Source of the DNA: CAZMRF01 sp964568735
GTDB taxonomy: Bacteria; Acidobacteriota; Polarisedimenticolia; JACPZX01
DNA: 64,000 bases
Direction: 5' to 3'
Assembly (NCBI GenBank): GCA_964568735.1
Contig: CAZMRF010000019.1
Location: 4,772 to 68,771 of the forward strand
In this document: positions 7,141 to 17,347 of the stretch, one piece after another
How the letters are laid out: each line of letters opens with the position of its first letter
Numbering within the stretch: the first letter of the stretch is position 1
Notes under the pieces: model-generated
Told to the model about the DNA's origin: nothing
Databases searched by the model: none
What the model saw: only the letters and a program-made list of their open reading frames with translations
Program-made: the position numbers and the translations under genes

Positions 7141-9572
7141 CCCCTCGCGGGAAGGCGGCGGGGAGGCCCCCGCGGAATCCCCTGGCGAAGCTCGCCGTCA
7201 TCGACCGGCTGGAGGTGGGGCCGCCCCGCATCGAGCCGAGGAGCCTCAGCGTCGCCTATCGCGTCTTCCGGCGCGGGCGCGCGGAGGAATCCGAGCTGGC
7301 CTTCCGCTACGAGGAGGATGCCTTCGACCCGGAGGAGCCGGGCACGCAGAACCTAGCCTCCATGATGGGGGCGCAGGTCGCGCTCAATTACGGCCTCTTC
7401 TGCCGTGAGATCCGCTTCTTCGGCGCCTTCGACGAGCTGGACCGGCGCTTCCTCGCTGACATGGTCGAGAACACCTCGCGCGAGATCTACGTCAAGAAGC
7501 TCCTCGAGCCGAACGTCTTCCTCACGGGTGAGGCGGTGGGGCTGCCCGCGGTCCGCCTCGACCGCTACACGCGCTCCAGGCTCGTCTTCGAGAGCGGGGA
7601 GGATCCCCTCGGCGCGTCGGAGGGGGGGGCGGCCTGGCGGTCCGATCGATCGAGGCATGCTGTGCTCTCGAGCGGCGGAAAGGACAGCCTCCTGACCTTC
7701 GGCCTCCTGCGCGAGATGGGCCGGGACGTGCACCCCATCTTCGTCAACGAGTCGGGCCGTCACTGGTACACGGCGTTGAACGCCTACCGCAGCTTGAAAT
7801 CCTCCTGGCCCGCAACAGGACGGGTCTGGACGAACTCGGACCGGCTCTTCTCCTGGATGCTCCGCCACCTCCCCTTCATCAGGAAGGACTTCGCGCGGAT
7901 CCGCTCCGACGAGTACCCCATCCGCCTCTGGACCGTGGCCGTCTTCCTGTTCGGAGCGCTTCCGCTCCTGCGACGACGGGGGATCGGGAGGCTCCTCATC
8001 GGCGACGAGTACGACACGACACGCCGCCTCCGCCACGAGGGCATCTCCCACTACGACGGACTCTTCGACCAGAGCCGCTTCTTCGACGATGCGCTCACGC
8101 GCTACTTCCATCGCAAGGGCTGGGCCGTGAGCCAGTTCTCGCTTCTGCGTCCGCTCTCCGAGCTGCTGATCCAGAAGACGCTCGCGGCGCGCTACCCCGA
8201 TCTCCAGAAGGACCAGGTCTCCTGCCATGCGGCGCACCTCGCGAGCGGCCGCGTGAAGCCCTGCGGCCGTTGCGAGAAGTGCCGGCGGATCGTCGCGATG
8301 CTGGTGTCCATGGACGCCGATCCCTCCCTGTGCGGCTACGATCGGGCGCAGGTCAAAGCCTGCCTCGCGGCCGTGGCGGGAAGCGAGATCCACCAGGAAG
8401 CCGAGGGAGCACGCCACATCCTCTGGACCCTGGCGCGGAAGGGCAGGATCACGCTGCCTCCCACGGCCCGGAAGGTCCGCCCCTACCCGGAGGTGCTCCA
8501 GATCAGGATCGACCGCGATCGATCCCCGCTCGACGGCATGCCCGGTGACCTTCGCGCACCGTTGATGAAGATCGCCGGAGAGCATGCCGACGGAGCGGTC
8601 CGCCGTGTGGGGAGGGTCTGGGTTCCCTTCGATCCGCTCAAGCACCCCTCGATGGCGAGCCCCTACCCCTTCGAAGCCGCCGCCCGGGGCGTGCCCGACG
8701 CTTCTCCCGAGCAGGAGGCCGGACGCGGCAAGGCCGGACGCCGTTCCGGCCGTTCCGTCGCGCGCCGGAAGAAGGGCAGCGGAGGGAAGCCCGGCGACTA
8801 CCTCCTCGCCGAGATGACCTGGCGCGAGGCGCGCTCGCGCCTGAGAGAGACCGATCTGGCCTTGCTGCCCGTCGGGTCCATCGAGCAGCACGGACTGCAC
8901 CTGCCCCTCGACGTGGACGCCTGGGATGCCGAGCATGCCTGCCGCGAGGTGGCCGCCGCCTGCCGCCCTCCCCGCCCCATCGTCCTGCCCCTGATCTCCT
9001 ACGGCGTCTCCTACCACCACGATGATTTTCCCGGAACGATCAGCGTCAGCCCCGAGAGCCTGGCCCGCCTCGTCTACGACGTCGGCATGAGCGCGGCGCG
9101 CCACGGGATCACGAAGCTCGTCATCGTCAACGGGCACGGGGGGAACGTCCCGACGCTGCAGTTCGCGGCCCAGAGCATTAATCGCGACGCGCGCATCTTC
9201 ACCTGCGTGGAAACCGGCGAGACTAGCAATGCCGACGTCGCCCGCCTCACGGAAACGCCCAACGACGCTCACGCTGGCGAGATCGAAACGAGCACGACCC
9301 TGGCCACCCGCCCCCAGCTCGTGCGGATGGACCAGGCCAGGAAGTTCGTGCCCCGGTTCTCCAGCCAGTACCTCGACTTCACCAGCGCGCGCAGCGTCGA
9401 GTGGTACGCGCGCACGGCACGGATCTCGAACACCGGCGTGCTGGGAGATCCCACGAAAGCTTCGAGGGAGAAGGGTGAGAAGATCTGGAGACTGACGATC
9501 GACCACCTCGTGGACTTCGTCGAGTCCCTCAAGGAATTGAGCCTGGATCAGATTTACGAACGGCGCTACTGA
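7137..9572 (+). CDS. Fusion of a QueC-like PP-loop ATPase and a creatininase-family amidohydrolase
   Basis: An 811-residue two-enzyme polypeptide. The GTG start overlaps the previous stop by four bases and has GGAGG at 7125-7129. The N-terminal half has a PP-loop, SGGKDS at residues 179-184, and a four-Cys zinc-type site (C363, C376, C379, C382) as in QueC. A basic, low-complexity linker (about 518-555) leads to a creatininase domain with GSIEQHG (Glu583), NGHGGN (665-670) and HAGEIETS (from His712), the usual metal and catalytic residues. PP-loop enzymes adenylate carboxylates or carbonyls to form C-N bonds; creatininase-family enzymes open cyclic amides or cleave short peptides (MftE, for example). 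Having both in one chain suggests sequential chemistry on one substrate. The substrate is unknown. Confidence 0.85.
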   Translation: MTPRGKAAGRPPRNPLAKLAVIDRLEVGPPRIEPRSLSVAYRVFRRGRAEESELAFRYEEDAFDPEEPGTQNLASMMGAQVALNYGLFCREIRFFGAFDELDRRFLADMVENTSREIYVKKLLEPNVFLTGEAVGLPAVRLDRYTRSRLVFESGEDPLGASEGGAAWRSDRSRHAVLSSGGKDSLLTFGLLREMGRDVHPIFVNESGRHWYTALNAYRSLKSSWPATGRVWTNSDRLFSWMLRHLPFIRKDFARIRSDEYPIRLWTVAVFLFGALPLLRRRGIGRLLIGDEYDTTRRLRHEGISHYDGLFDQSRFFDDALTRYFHRKGWAVSQFSLLRPLSELLIQKTLAARYPDLQKDQVSCHAAHLASGRVKPCGRCEKCRRIVAMLVSMDADPSLCGYDRAQVKACLAAVAGSEIHQEAEGARHILWTLARKGRITLPPTARKVRPYPEVLQIRIDRDRSPLDGMPGDLRAPLMKIAGEHADGAVRRVGRVWVPFDPLKHPSMASPYPFEAAARGVPDASPEQEAGRGKAGRRSGRSVARRKKGSGGKPGDYLLAEMTWREARSRLRETDLALLPVGSIEQHGLHLPLDVDAWDAEHACREVAAACRPPRPIVLPLISYGVSYHHDDFPGTISVSPESLARLVYDVGMSAARHGITKLVIVNGHGGNVPTLQFAAQSINRDARIFTCVETGETSNADVARLTETPNDAHAGEIETSTTLATRPQLVRMDQARKFVPRFSSQYLDFTSARSVEWYARTARISNTGVLGDPTKASREKGEKIWRLTIDHLVDFVESLKELSLDQIYERRY

Positions 9573-9584
9573 GGTCGTCCCCCA

Positions 9585-10652
9585 TTGAAGATCACGCGGA
9601 GCGAGGCCTGGCCGGTCGAGATGCAGCTCGCCGAGCCCTACGACATCGCCTACGAGACCGTCGAACGCGTTGTGAACGTCTTCGTTCGCGTCGAGACGAA
9701 CGAGGGGATCACCGGCTTCGGCGTGGCCGCTCCCGACCTGGCCGTCACGGGCGAAACGGCGCAGAGCGTCCTCGATGTGTGGCGCACCTCGGTCGAGCCC
9801 GCGCTGCACGGCTCCGATCCGCTCCGCAACTCCCTGCTGCTCGAGCGGGTTCGGGAGCACACCGAGACGGCCCCCTCCGTACGGGCGGCGATGGACATGG
9901 CGCTGCACGACATCCTCGGGAAGAAAGCCGGCCTACCCATCTGGAAGATCCTCGGCGGCTTCCGTGACAGGATGCGAACGAGCGTGACCATCGGTATCCT
10001 CCCGGAGAAGGAGACGGTCGAGCGGGCGCTGAGGCACGTCGAGAAGGGCTTCAAATCGCTCAAGCTGAAGGGCGGAAGGGACGTGGAGTCGGACATCGTG
10101 CGCGTGTTGAAGGTGCGCGAGGCCGTCGGCGAGAGGATCGAGCTGCGCTTCGACGCCAACCAGGGGTACACCGTGGAGCAGACCGTGCGCTTCGTCGGCG
10201 GGGTGAAGGCCGCCAGGCTCGAGCTGGTCGAGCAGCCGACTCCCAAGGGCGAGCCCGACCTCCTCGGGCGCGTGACGGGAGCGGTGCCGCTGCCCATCAT
10301 GGCCGACGAGTGCCTCATGAGCCTGAGGGACGCCTTCCGCCTCGCCCGCCGCAACCTCGCGGACATGGTCAACGTGAAGCTCATGAAGGTGGGCGGCATC
10401 TCCGATGCCATGCAGATCAGCGCCGTCGCACGAGCGGCGCGCCTCGAGGTGATGGTGGGCTGCATGGACGAGGCGGCTCTCTCCATCGCGGCGGGTCTGC
10501 ACTTCGCGCTCTCCCGCCCGAACATCGCGTACGCCGATCTCGACGGCCACCTGGATCTCGTCGGCGATCCCACGGACGGAGCCGTCATCCTGCGCGACGG
10601 CACGCTGTACACGACGGGCAACCCCGGCCTGGGCTTCGATCTCCCCTCCTGA
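9585..10652 (+). CDS. Enolase-superfamily dipeptide epimerase / DgcA-like racemase
   Basis: A 355-residue protein starting at TTG; GAGG at 9571-9574 overlaps the previous stop codon. All catalytic features of the muconate-lactonizing subgroup are present: KLK at 160-162, metal ligands Asp190, Glu216 and Asp241, and the second general base Lys265. The DLD at 318-320 matches the Asp-X-Asp motif by which L-Ala-D/L-Glu-type epimerases hold the substrate amino group. It should epimerise the alpha carbon of a dipeptide or an N-acyl amino acid. Near the DgcN-family gene, an N-acyl-glutamate-type substrate is the leading guess. Cytoplasmic, no signal peptide. Confidence 0.88.
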   Translation: MKITRSEAWPVEMQLAEPYDIAYETVERVVNVFVRVETNEGITGFGVAAPDLAVTGETAQSVLDVWRTSVEPALHGSDPLRNSLLLERVREHTETAPSVRAAMDMALHDILGKKAGLPIWKILGGFRDRMRTSVTIGILPEKETVERALRHVEKGFKSLKLKGGRDVESDIVRVLKVREAVGERIELRFDANQGYTVEQTVRFVGGVKAARLELVEQPTPKGEPDLLGRVTGAVPLPIMADECLMSLRDAFRLARRNLADMVNVKLMKVGGISDAMQISAVARAARLEVMVGCMDEAALSIAAGLHFALSRPNIAYADLDGHLDLVGDPTDGAVILRDGTLYTTGNPGLGFDLPS

Positions 10653-10661
10653 GGGCCCCCC

Positions 10662-12056
10662 ATGCATCTCGAGTTCCACGGCGCGGCGAGGACGGTGACG
10701 GGCTCCCGCCACCTCCTGAGCGTGAACGGGAGCAGGATCCTCCTCGACTGCGGGCTCTTCCAGGGGCGGCGCTCGGAAGCCGATCATCTCAACCGGGAGT
10801 TCGGCTTCGATCCGCGAACAATCGACGCCGTCGTCATGAGTCACGCCCACATCGACCACTCGGGAGCGCTGCCCAGCCTCGTGAAGGGCGGCTTCGGCGG
10901 CACCATCCATGGGACCTTCGCCACCGCCGACCTGCTCACGGTCATGCTGCGAGACAGCGCCCACATCCAGGAGAAGGACATCGAGTACGTCAACAAGCGG
11001 CGCGCCCGGCAGAGGGAACGGCCGCTCGAGCCCATCTACCGGGTCGAGGACGCCGAAGAGGCCCTCTCAAGGCTCGAGGGCCACCGATACCACAGGCCCG
11101 TATCCATCGTGCCCGGTGTCACGGCCACCTTCTACGACGCGGGCCATATCCTCGGATCCTCCGTCGTCTGCCTCGAGCTCGAAGAAAAGGGAAGGAGGCT
11201 CCGGCTGGTCTTCACGGGCGACCTCGGCCGCAAGCATCTGCCCATCCTGCGCGATCCCGAGACCCCGCCCGAGGCGGACGCGCTGATCATCGAGAGCACC
11301 TACGGCAACCGCGAGCACGATCCCGTCGAGCACGTCGACGAGCGGCTGGCCGATCTCTTCAAGCGCGTCTTCGCCCGCCGGGGGCGGATCATCATTCCCG
11401 CCTTCGCCGTCGGGCGCACGCAGGAGCTCGTCTTCGCCATCTCGCGCCTCATGCGCGCCGGAAAGCTCCCCGACTGCTGCGTCTACGTGGACAGCCCCCT
11501 TGCCGTGAACGTCACGGAGATCTTCGCGAAGCATCCGGAGGCCTACGACCAGGAGATCCGGAAGGTCCTCCGGGAGACCGGGGACCCCTTCGGCTTCGGC
11601 ATCATCCGCTACACGCGCAGCATCGAGGAGAGCATGGCTCTCAACGACCACAAGGGACCCTTCGTCGTCATCTCGGCCAGCGGGATGCTCGAAGCCGGGC
11701 GCGTCCTGCATCATTTGAAGAACAACATCCAGGATCCCCGGAGCCTGATCCTGATCGTGGGCTACCAGGCGGCCAACACCCTCGGACGCCGGCTCGTCGA
11801 AGGGGCCCGGGAGGTGAAGATCTTCGGCGAGCCCTACACGAGAAACGCCGAGGTGGTCGTCATGAACGAGTTCAGCGCGCACGCCGACCGCAACGAGCTG
11901 ATGGAGTGGGTGCGCGCGTTCAAGAATCCGCCCGCCCGCGCCTTCGTGGTCCACGGCGAGGAGAGCCAGTCATTGCCCTTCGCCGAGCGGCTCCGCGCGG
12001 AGGCCGGCATCCCGGACGTCACCGTGCCGGCGATGGGCCAGCACTCCGAGCTGTAG
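10662..12056 (+). CDS. Beta-CASP metallo-beta-lactamase fold hydrolase (RNA-specificity-factor type)
   Basis: A 464-residue protein with the zinc motif HAHIDH at residues 61-66, a further metal-ligand region DAGHILGSS, and the beta-CASP segments (IIPAFAVGRTQE, VISASGM, NEFSAHADR). Bacterial proteins of this length and motif set are RNA-processing exonuclease or CPSF-like factors. GAGGG at 10651-10655 overlaps the preceding stop, so it belongs to the same transcript as the metabolic genes. A nuclease fits oddly with amino-acid enzymes; it may be a passenger or may act on a small phosphoester. It ends 17 bp from the convergent giant gene. Confidence 0.85.
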   Translation: MHLEFHGAARTVTGSRHLLSVNGSRILLDCGLFQGRRSEADHLNREFGFDPRTIDAVVMSHAHIDHSGALPSLVKGGFGGTIHGTFATADLLTVMLRDSAHIQEKDIEYVNKRRARQRERPLEPIYRVEDAEEALSRLEGHRYHRPVSIVPGVTATFYDAGHILGSSVVCLELEEKGRRLRLVFTGDLGRKHLPILRDPETPPEADALIIESTYGNREHDPVEHVDERLADLFKRVFARRGRIIIPAFAVGRTQELVFAISRLMRAGKLPDCCVYVDSPLAVNVTEIFAKHPEAYDQEIRKVLRETGDPFGFGIIRYTRSIEESMALNDHKGPFVVISASGMLEAGRVLHHLKNNIQDPRSLILIVGYQAANTLGRRLVEGAREVKIFGEPYTRNAEVVVMNEFSAHADRNELMEWVRAFKNPPARAFVVHGEESQSLPFAERLRAEAGIPDVTVPAMGQHSEL

Positions 12057-12073
12057 AAGCGGCGGCAGCGTGC

Positions 12074-15000
12074 CTACCGCCTCGTCGAGCTCCGCTCGGC
12101 ACCGCCCCTGGGGCGCTGCGCTCCCTCCGCGCACGTCTCACCAGGGCCACTTCGGAAGATCCGGCAGGGCCTCTGGCTGAAGTGAGGCGCCGCCCCGGTG
12201 ACACAGGCGTTGGCGGCGTCGTTGGGGCAGGGATCGCAGACGTCGCCCCGCCCGTCGCCGTCGGCATCTTCCTGCCCGGGGTTGGAGTTCTCGGGGCAGT
12301 TGTCGCACTCGAGGCCGTCACCGTCCTGATCGGGCGGCGGCGGGGCCTCCTCGACGATCTGCCCCCTCACGCCGACGTAGTCCTGGAACTGGAGGCAGGC
12401 GTTCCCGCCGCAGTCTCCCGACGTCGTGCAGACGATGTTCGGATCGTTGCTGCACCGTCCCGGATCGGAGCCCGTCTTGATGCTGAACAGCTCCGGCGTC
12501 TCGAACCTCACGACCCCTCCCAGGCTGATGTTCTGGGGGGCCTGGACGGGCACCGAGTTGGCCATGTTCTCCTTGAGGTTCTCCGCGACGGGATCGCTCT
12601 CGGCCGCCCCCTGGGTCGTGGCCGGATCGTGGTTGTAGCGCATGCTGAAGCCGCCCTCGCAGATCTCTCCCTGCGGCCGCGGCGACACGACAGGCGTCGT
12701 CAGATCGAAGGCGATCTCCGGCCCCTGTGCCCCCTGAGTGAGATTCATCAGGGCGCCGAAGGTCATATCGAGGCAGACCCCCAGGAAGCTGCAGTCGGCC
12801 GTCGTGCCGTCATCGGGGCAGGGCGGCGTCGACACGAGCGGATCGCCGTCGAAGCCGTCATTGGCCCTGTCCACGAGGATGCTCACGAGGGTGTCGTTGA
12901 TGCGCAGCCTCGCCTCGATGGGAGGCGTGGTCGTGTCGTCGGCGACGAGGAACCTCGGTGGGATCCCGCTGCGGGCACACATGAGGATGGGATCACTCGA
13001 CTTCACGTGGAGCGGAGGCACGAGATCGCAGAGGTTCCTCTCCAGCGCACCCCCGATGGCGGGCGTCGGGATCTGCGTGCAGTTGGCACCGCGCACCCCG
13101 TGGCAGGTCGCCTGCCCGATGATCTCCCTCGGATCGTAGTTGGCCGGGCCGCCCAGGAAGCTCTCGCAGAGCGCCGACGCTGCATTAGGAGTTAAGGCCG
13201 CCGCGCGGATCCCGAGGCAGGCCCCGGTGACGGCGGCATCCGTGAATTGATTGCCGGTGTTCACGAAGTTCGGGTCCGAGCAGTCCGCCGGGAAGAGGTC
13301 GTCGAGCGTCGCGAAGTTGGCGTCCGAGCAGCAGGCACCCTGAGCCAGCGTGCCTCCGCATCCATTGCTGGAGATCTCCCCCTGGATCGCCGCGGCGGCC
13401 AGGATGCCGTTGATCACGTCGTCCGAGATGGCCACGAAGGTGTTGCCCGGGTTGACGCCCGGCCCCGGAGGGGGCGCCGGCGTCAACAGGAAGCCGGGAG
13501 CCACCTCGGTGTTGGGATCCGGAGTCGGGGCGTCCACCGTCAGGTTCGTGATGGCCTTCAACCCCTGGGAGCTGATCTGGGCATCCTCGAACATGCTCGT
13601 CAGCTCCTTGCCTTTGGCGTCGTAGAGGTTGTCGTCGGGCTTCACTTGAGGTATCTCGAAGGCGATCTGCCGGCTTCCGGGATCGATGCTCTTGAAGAGG
13701 TCCGCGTCCTGGATGACGAAGCCGGCCGGTATGGACCAGTCGATGTCGGCGAAGCCGAGCGTGAAGATTTCCGCCAGCAGGTTCAGGAGGAAGACGCCCC
13801 AGCCGCTGACGCCGCTGTCTCCGGGATCCGTCACTACCGCCGTCACCTCTCCGGACCCGAGGTTCACGACCCCCGGAGCAACGGGTGCCAGCGGGTTCTC
13901 GATGTTCTCCTCGCCCAGCGTGAGGACCACGTTGCTGAGCGCCGCGCCGTCCTTGGGCAGGGTCACCTGAACGTCAGCGTCGATCGTCGAGTTCGCCGCC
14001 CAGAGGAAGCCGTGGCAGCTGCCATCGGCGTGGACGCTGAAGCGCATCTGGGGAACGTTGAGCGTGACCTGGATCGTGCCTCCCGTCCCGTTGGGGCCCA
14101 CCCCGTCCACCAGCGCAACGCTGCACTCCACGGGCTGGAGAAGCTCCAGCGTACCGGGGATCATCCTCACGGTCGTCGTGGGATCGCAGCTCCCGTCGAT
14201 CGACGCTTCGAACTGGACGTAGCCGAGACAGTTCCCGCCGCTGTCCTTGCTGAGGCAGGTCTCCATTTGGTTGCGGAGCTGCGCCTCGAGACATGCGGTC
14301 GCCTGCTCGCACGACGAGTGGAAGAAGGCCTGAAGCGCGCCGCCCTCCAGCCCCAGGACGAAGGAGTCCTGGACCGGTGTGGCCACTTCGGCGGTGAAGG
14401 CCTTCCCCAGCATCTGGAGATCGATGCTCGGAGCGATCGGGATCTCGCCCAGCGAGAAGGCCGGGTCCCCGCCGCTCGCCGAGATGCTCCCGGGCGCGCC
14501 GACGGCGAAGAGGAAGGTCTTGAAGGCCCGGCGGCCGTCGACGTCCGTGGCCGAGGCGATGAGCCGGTTGGAGCCCGGATCGAAGGTCCCGAGCGAGGTG
14601 CTCATCCCCAGAGCCTCGGCGTGCATGTTCGTGAGGCCGAGCGACGTGTTGATGGGAAGCTTGTAGGTCCCGCCGGAGCACTCTCCGCCGCCGGCCGTGA
14701 AGGCCTGTCCCGCCGGGCTGAGCGGCTTCCCGTTGACGCCTGCCTGGACGATTTCGTATCCGTGGCAGACCTCGCCCACGACGGGGGTCGGAGTCATCGG
14801 CGTGACGAGTCCCGGCGTCGGGTCGTCAATCTTCACCTGGAAGACGGCGGAGGAGCCGCAGTCGTGCATGTCGTCGATGTAGCACTGCTTCGTCACGGGG
14901 GTGTTCGTGCCGATCGGGAACATGCCGTCGGCATCCACCACTACCTCGTTGCCGCCGCATCCCAGCCCGGTCACCTTCATTCTGAGAGTGTTCGAGCTGT

Positions 15001-16786
15001 GGACATCGATGTTGGGTGCGACGTCCACGACGATGTCGGAGATCGTGACGCTCGTCGACCCGATGGTGACCATGCCCCCGGGATGGGTCCCCGGGAAGGC
15101 CGTGGCAGGGTCGATTCCCAGCGCCGCGAAGATGTCCACTCCGTTGACCTTTACGGTCAGGGTGTCGGTCTTCGCGAGGGGCAGCGCGGCGAGGACGTCC
15201 GTCTCGGAGGCTCCGTTGGTGGCATTGGAGACGTCCCCGCTCGGGTGCACGACGTCGAGCCAGGGAACCGGGGAGCAGTAGGCCACCGCTTCGTTCAGGT
15301 TGTCCTTCACCTTCACGCGCAGGAGGGGCACCGGCGCGAAGACCTCGTGCCAGTTGCCCGGGGCTGCGAGCGGGCCTCCCTTGCGGTTGTTGGGACGTGA
15401 CACCCATTTCCACGCGCCCCGACTGAGCCGGCTGTTGAGGTGGGCGGTCTCTCCATTCGCTACGGGAAGCACGGCGAGGAGCTCACCCGTCACGTCGAGA
15501 GCCAGCATCTCTGCGATCACCTGCTCCCCGGGGCCGGCGCCTGCCGTGTCGAACTCGATTCTGTAGAACCCCTCGCAGGAGGCGCCATTCGGCGTCTGCT
15601 GGAGGGGAACGAGGGCGCAGCCGGCGGAGATTCCCGCCGATCCGCAGCCGGGATCCGCGGAATCCGTGAGGCCGTCGCAGTCATTGTCCAGACCGTCGCC
15701 GCACGTCGCGCCCGAGGGGCCTTCGGTGCTCACCCCCACGGGCGGGCCCAGCGGGCTGCAGACCGTCCCCGTTCCGTCGGCCTTGCACACCTCGACTCCC
15801 GAGGTCGCGCACTGGCCCTGGCCCTGCGTGCAGCCATCACCGAGCGTCGGGAAGATCTCATCCGTCTGGCCGTCGCCGTCGTTGTCGATGCCGTCGCAGG
15901 CCTCGGGCGCCTGGCAGCTCGGGTCGGCGAGGTCGGTGAGCGCGTCGCAGTCGTTGTCGAGACCGTCGAAGCAGGTCCCCGCGCCGGCCGGACCCTCCAC
16001 TCCTGGGGCCCCCGGGGACTTATTGCACTTCGTCGTGCCGTTCGCCGCGCAGACCACCTGGCCCGTCACCTGGCAGGTTCCGATGCCGAGCGTGCACGCG
16101 TTGCCTAGGCCGAAGCCCTCGTCCGTCTGCCCGTCGAAGTCGTCGTCGAAGGAGTTGCAGATCTCCGCGGTCTGGCAGACGGGGTCTTCGTGGTCGAAGC
16201 AGGCGTCGCAGTCGTTGTCGATGAGGTCGAAGCAGCTCGGGGAGCCGGCCGGCCCCTCGGGCTCCACCATCGTGAAGCCGCCGCCTGGGGTATTGCTGAT
16301 GCAGTCGACGCCGTCGAGGCTCGCGTTGCACTGCTTCGTCCCCGCCGTGATGCAGCAGCTCATCCCCGGCATGCAGGACATGCTCATCATGCAGCCCGGA
16401 GGATCATGGAGGAAGCAGAGCCCCTCCACGGGAACGAGCAGCCCGGTGTCCGGGTCCTCGAAGAAATCGATGTCCTTGAGCCCGAAGTCGGTGTCCCCGT
16501 CGCAGTCGTTGTCGACGTCGTCGCCGCACACTTCGGCGGCCCCGGGGTTCACGTTCGGATCCGAGTCGTTGCAGTCGCCGACGCCGAGAAGGCCGCTCTG
16601 ATCGCATCCGGAGACAGTCACCCCCCAGTCGTCACCGTCGGCGTCCGGGCAGGGCGCCGCGAGCGCCTGGGAGGGTGAGAGCAGCAGGACGAGCGCCACC
16701 GTGAAAATGGCTGGCCAGATGATCCCCTGGCCTGAACCGCCGGCGATGCCGGCCGTGGATCCCGTCTTTCCGCGTCGGGTTTTCAT
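12074..16786 (-). CDS. Giant secreted protein with MopE-type metal-binding and thrombospondin type 3 repeats
   Basis: A 1,570-residue protein. The ATG at 16786 has a strong GGGGAGGAG upstream and precedes a signal peptide ending ALA/APC; a start nine codons earlier lacks this. The first 380 residues carry repeats such as [14 protein letters not shown] and [10 protein letters not shown] typical of the putative metal-binding (MopE-type) motif. The middle is a long beta-rich region shared with the two giants at 47-57 kb. Near the C terminus, [20 protein letters not shown] and [15 protein letters not shown] are calcium-binding thrombospondin type 3 repeats that the other two lack. A single CHGVRGANC occurs near 13,100. 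It is presumably exported to the cell surface or matrix, stabilised by metal ions and disulfides. Function unknown. Confidence 0.85.
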   Translation of the reverse strand: MKTRRGKTGSTAGIAGGSGQGIIWPAIFTVALVLLLSPSQALAAPCPDADGDDWGVTVSGCDQSGLLGVGDCNDSDPNVNPGAAEVCGDDVDNDCDGDTDFGLKDIDFFEDPDTGLLVPVEGLCFLHDPPGCMMSMSCMPGMSCCITAGTKQCNASLDGVDCISNTPGGGFTMVEPEGPAGSPSCFDLIDNDCDACFDHEDPVCQTAEICNSFDDDFDGQTDEGFGLGNACTLGIGTCQVTGQVVCAANGTTKCNKSPGAPGVEGPAGAGTCFDGLDNDCDALTDLADPSCQAPEACDGIDNDGDGQTDEIFPTLGDGCTQGQGQCATSGVEVCKADGTGTVCSPLGPPVGVSTEGPSGATCGDGLDNDCDGLTDSADPGCGSAGISAGCALVPLQQTPNGASCEGFYRIEFDTAGAGPGEQVIAEMLALDVTGELLAVLPVANGETAHLNSRLSRGAWKWVSRPNNRKGGPLAAPGNWHEVFAPVPLLRVKVKDNLNEAVAYCSPVPWLDVVHPSGDVSNATNGASETDVLAALPLAKTDTLTVKVNGVDIFAALGIDPATAFPGTHPGGMVTIGSTSVTISDIVVDVAPNIDVHSSNTLRMKVTGLGCGGNEVVVDADGMFPIGTNTPVTKQCYIDDMHDCGSSAVFQVKIDDPTPGLVTPMTPTPVVGEVCHGYEIVQAGVNGKPLSPAGQAFTAGGGECSGGTYKLPINTSLGLTNMHAEALGMSTSLGTFDPGSNRLIASATDVDGRRAFKTFLFAVGAPGSISASGGDPAFSLGEIPIAPSIDLQMLGKAFTAEVATPVQDSFVLGLEGGALQAFFHSSCEQATACLEAQLRNQMETCLSKDSGGNCLGYVQFEASIDGSCDPTTTVRMIPGTLELLQPVECSVALVDGVGPNGTGGTIQVTLNVPQMRFSVHADGSCHGFLWAANSTIDADVQVTLPKDGAALSNVVLTLGEENIENPLAPVAPGVVNLGSGEVTAVVTDPGDSGVSGWGVFLLNLLAEIFTLGFADIDWSIPAGFVIQDADLFKSIDPGSRQIAFEIPQVKPDDNLYDAKGKELTSMFEDAQISSQGLKAITNLTVDAPTPDPNTEVAPGFLLTPAPPPGPGVNPGNTFVAISDDVINGILAAAAIQGEISSNGCGGTLAQGACCSDANFATLDDLFPADCSDPNFVNTGNQFTDAAVTGACLGIRAAALTPNAASALCESFLGGPANYDPREIIGQATCHGVRGANCTQIPTPAIGGALERNLCDLVPPLHVKSSDPILMCARSGIPPRFLVADDTTTPPIEARLRINDTLVSILVDRANDGFDGDPLVSTPPCPDDGTTADCSFLGVCLDMTFGALMNLTQGAQGPEIAFDLTTPVVSPRPQGEICEGGFSMRYNHDPATTQGAAESDPVAENLKENMANSVPVQAPQNISLGGVVRFETPELFSIKTGSDPGRCSNDPNIVCTTSGDCGGNACLQFQDYVGVRGQIVEEAPPPPDQDGDGLECDNCPENSNPGQEDADGDGRGDVCDPCPNDAANACVTGAAPHFSQRPCRIFRSGPGETCAEGAQRPRGGAERSSTRR

Positions 16787-17347
16787 GCTCTCTCTCCTCC
16801 CCGGGATGCTCACGTGAGAGCCGGGGTCATCGGGCCTGGAGCGTGATGCACGTTGCGGCCTTCGCTACCGCACGCCGCTCATGGGCGCGCACGCATCGGC
16901 CGCGGATTCTTCTCGAAGTCATCAGGCGGAGAACCCGCATCGGGAAGGACGCGGGGCGCTTTCGATGGGCTGGCAGGGGGGAGGCCCGTCGGAAGAGCAG
17001 ACAACTTGTACCCGCAACAGGCCCGTTCGTCAATAGGTTCCGGTGTGAGATCTGAAAGAACTTCTCTGAAACAACTCAATACAACCGGGCGGGTGCTTGG
17101 GGACTTCCGGATGACTGATGCGCCCGAGGCTCCCCTGATAGGTGAGGATGGATGAATCCGCCACGGACCACACAACTCTTACTCGTCGAGGATCTGAATC
17201 CAGCGGTTTCCCCATGAGGCGGCGGCTGGATCACCCGGGAAGGGAGCAGACTGAGGCTGAATCGGATCTTTCTGCTTCGCCTTCCAAGACGACGCTCAGC
17301 TCGCCTCCGTCAGAGACCCTGCCATGGCAGAGCCGCCAGTATGGGGC
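16787..17347. other. Intergenic region between the giant gene and senB
   Basis: About 560 bp with no convincing coding frame; the short frames on both strands are arginine- and proline-rich composition artefacts. The promoter of the leftward giant gene should lie here, but I find no good -35/-10 pair. Confidence 0.5.

Noticed and set aside
10310..13195. A 961-residue rightward open frame across the end of the epimerase gene, the whole beta-CASP gene and the 3' part of the giant gene
   Set aside because: It overlaps three well-supported genes in other frames, is Arg/Pro/His-rich and has no domain; a codon-bias artefact.
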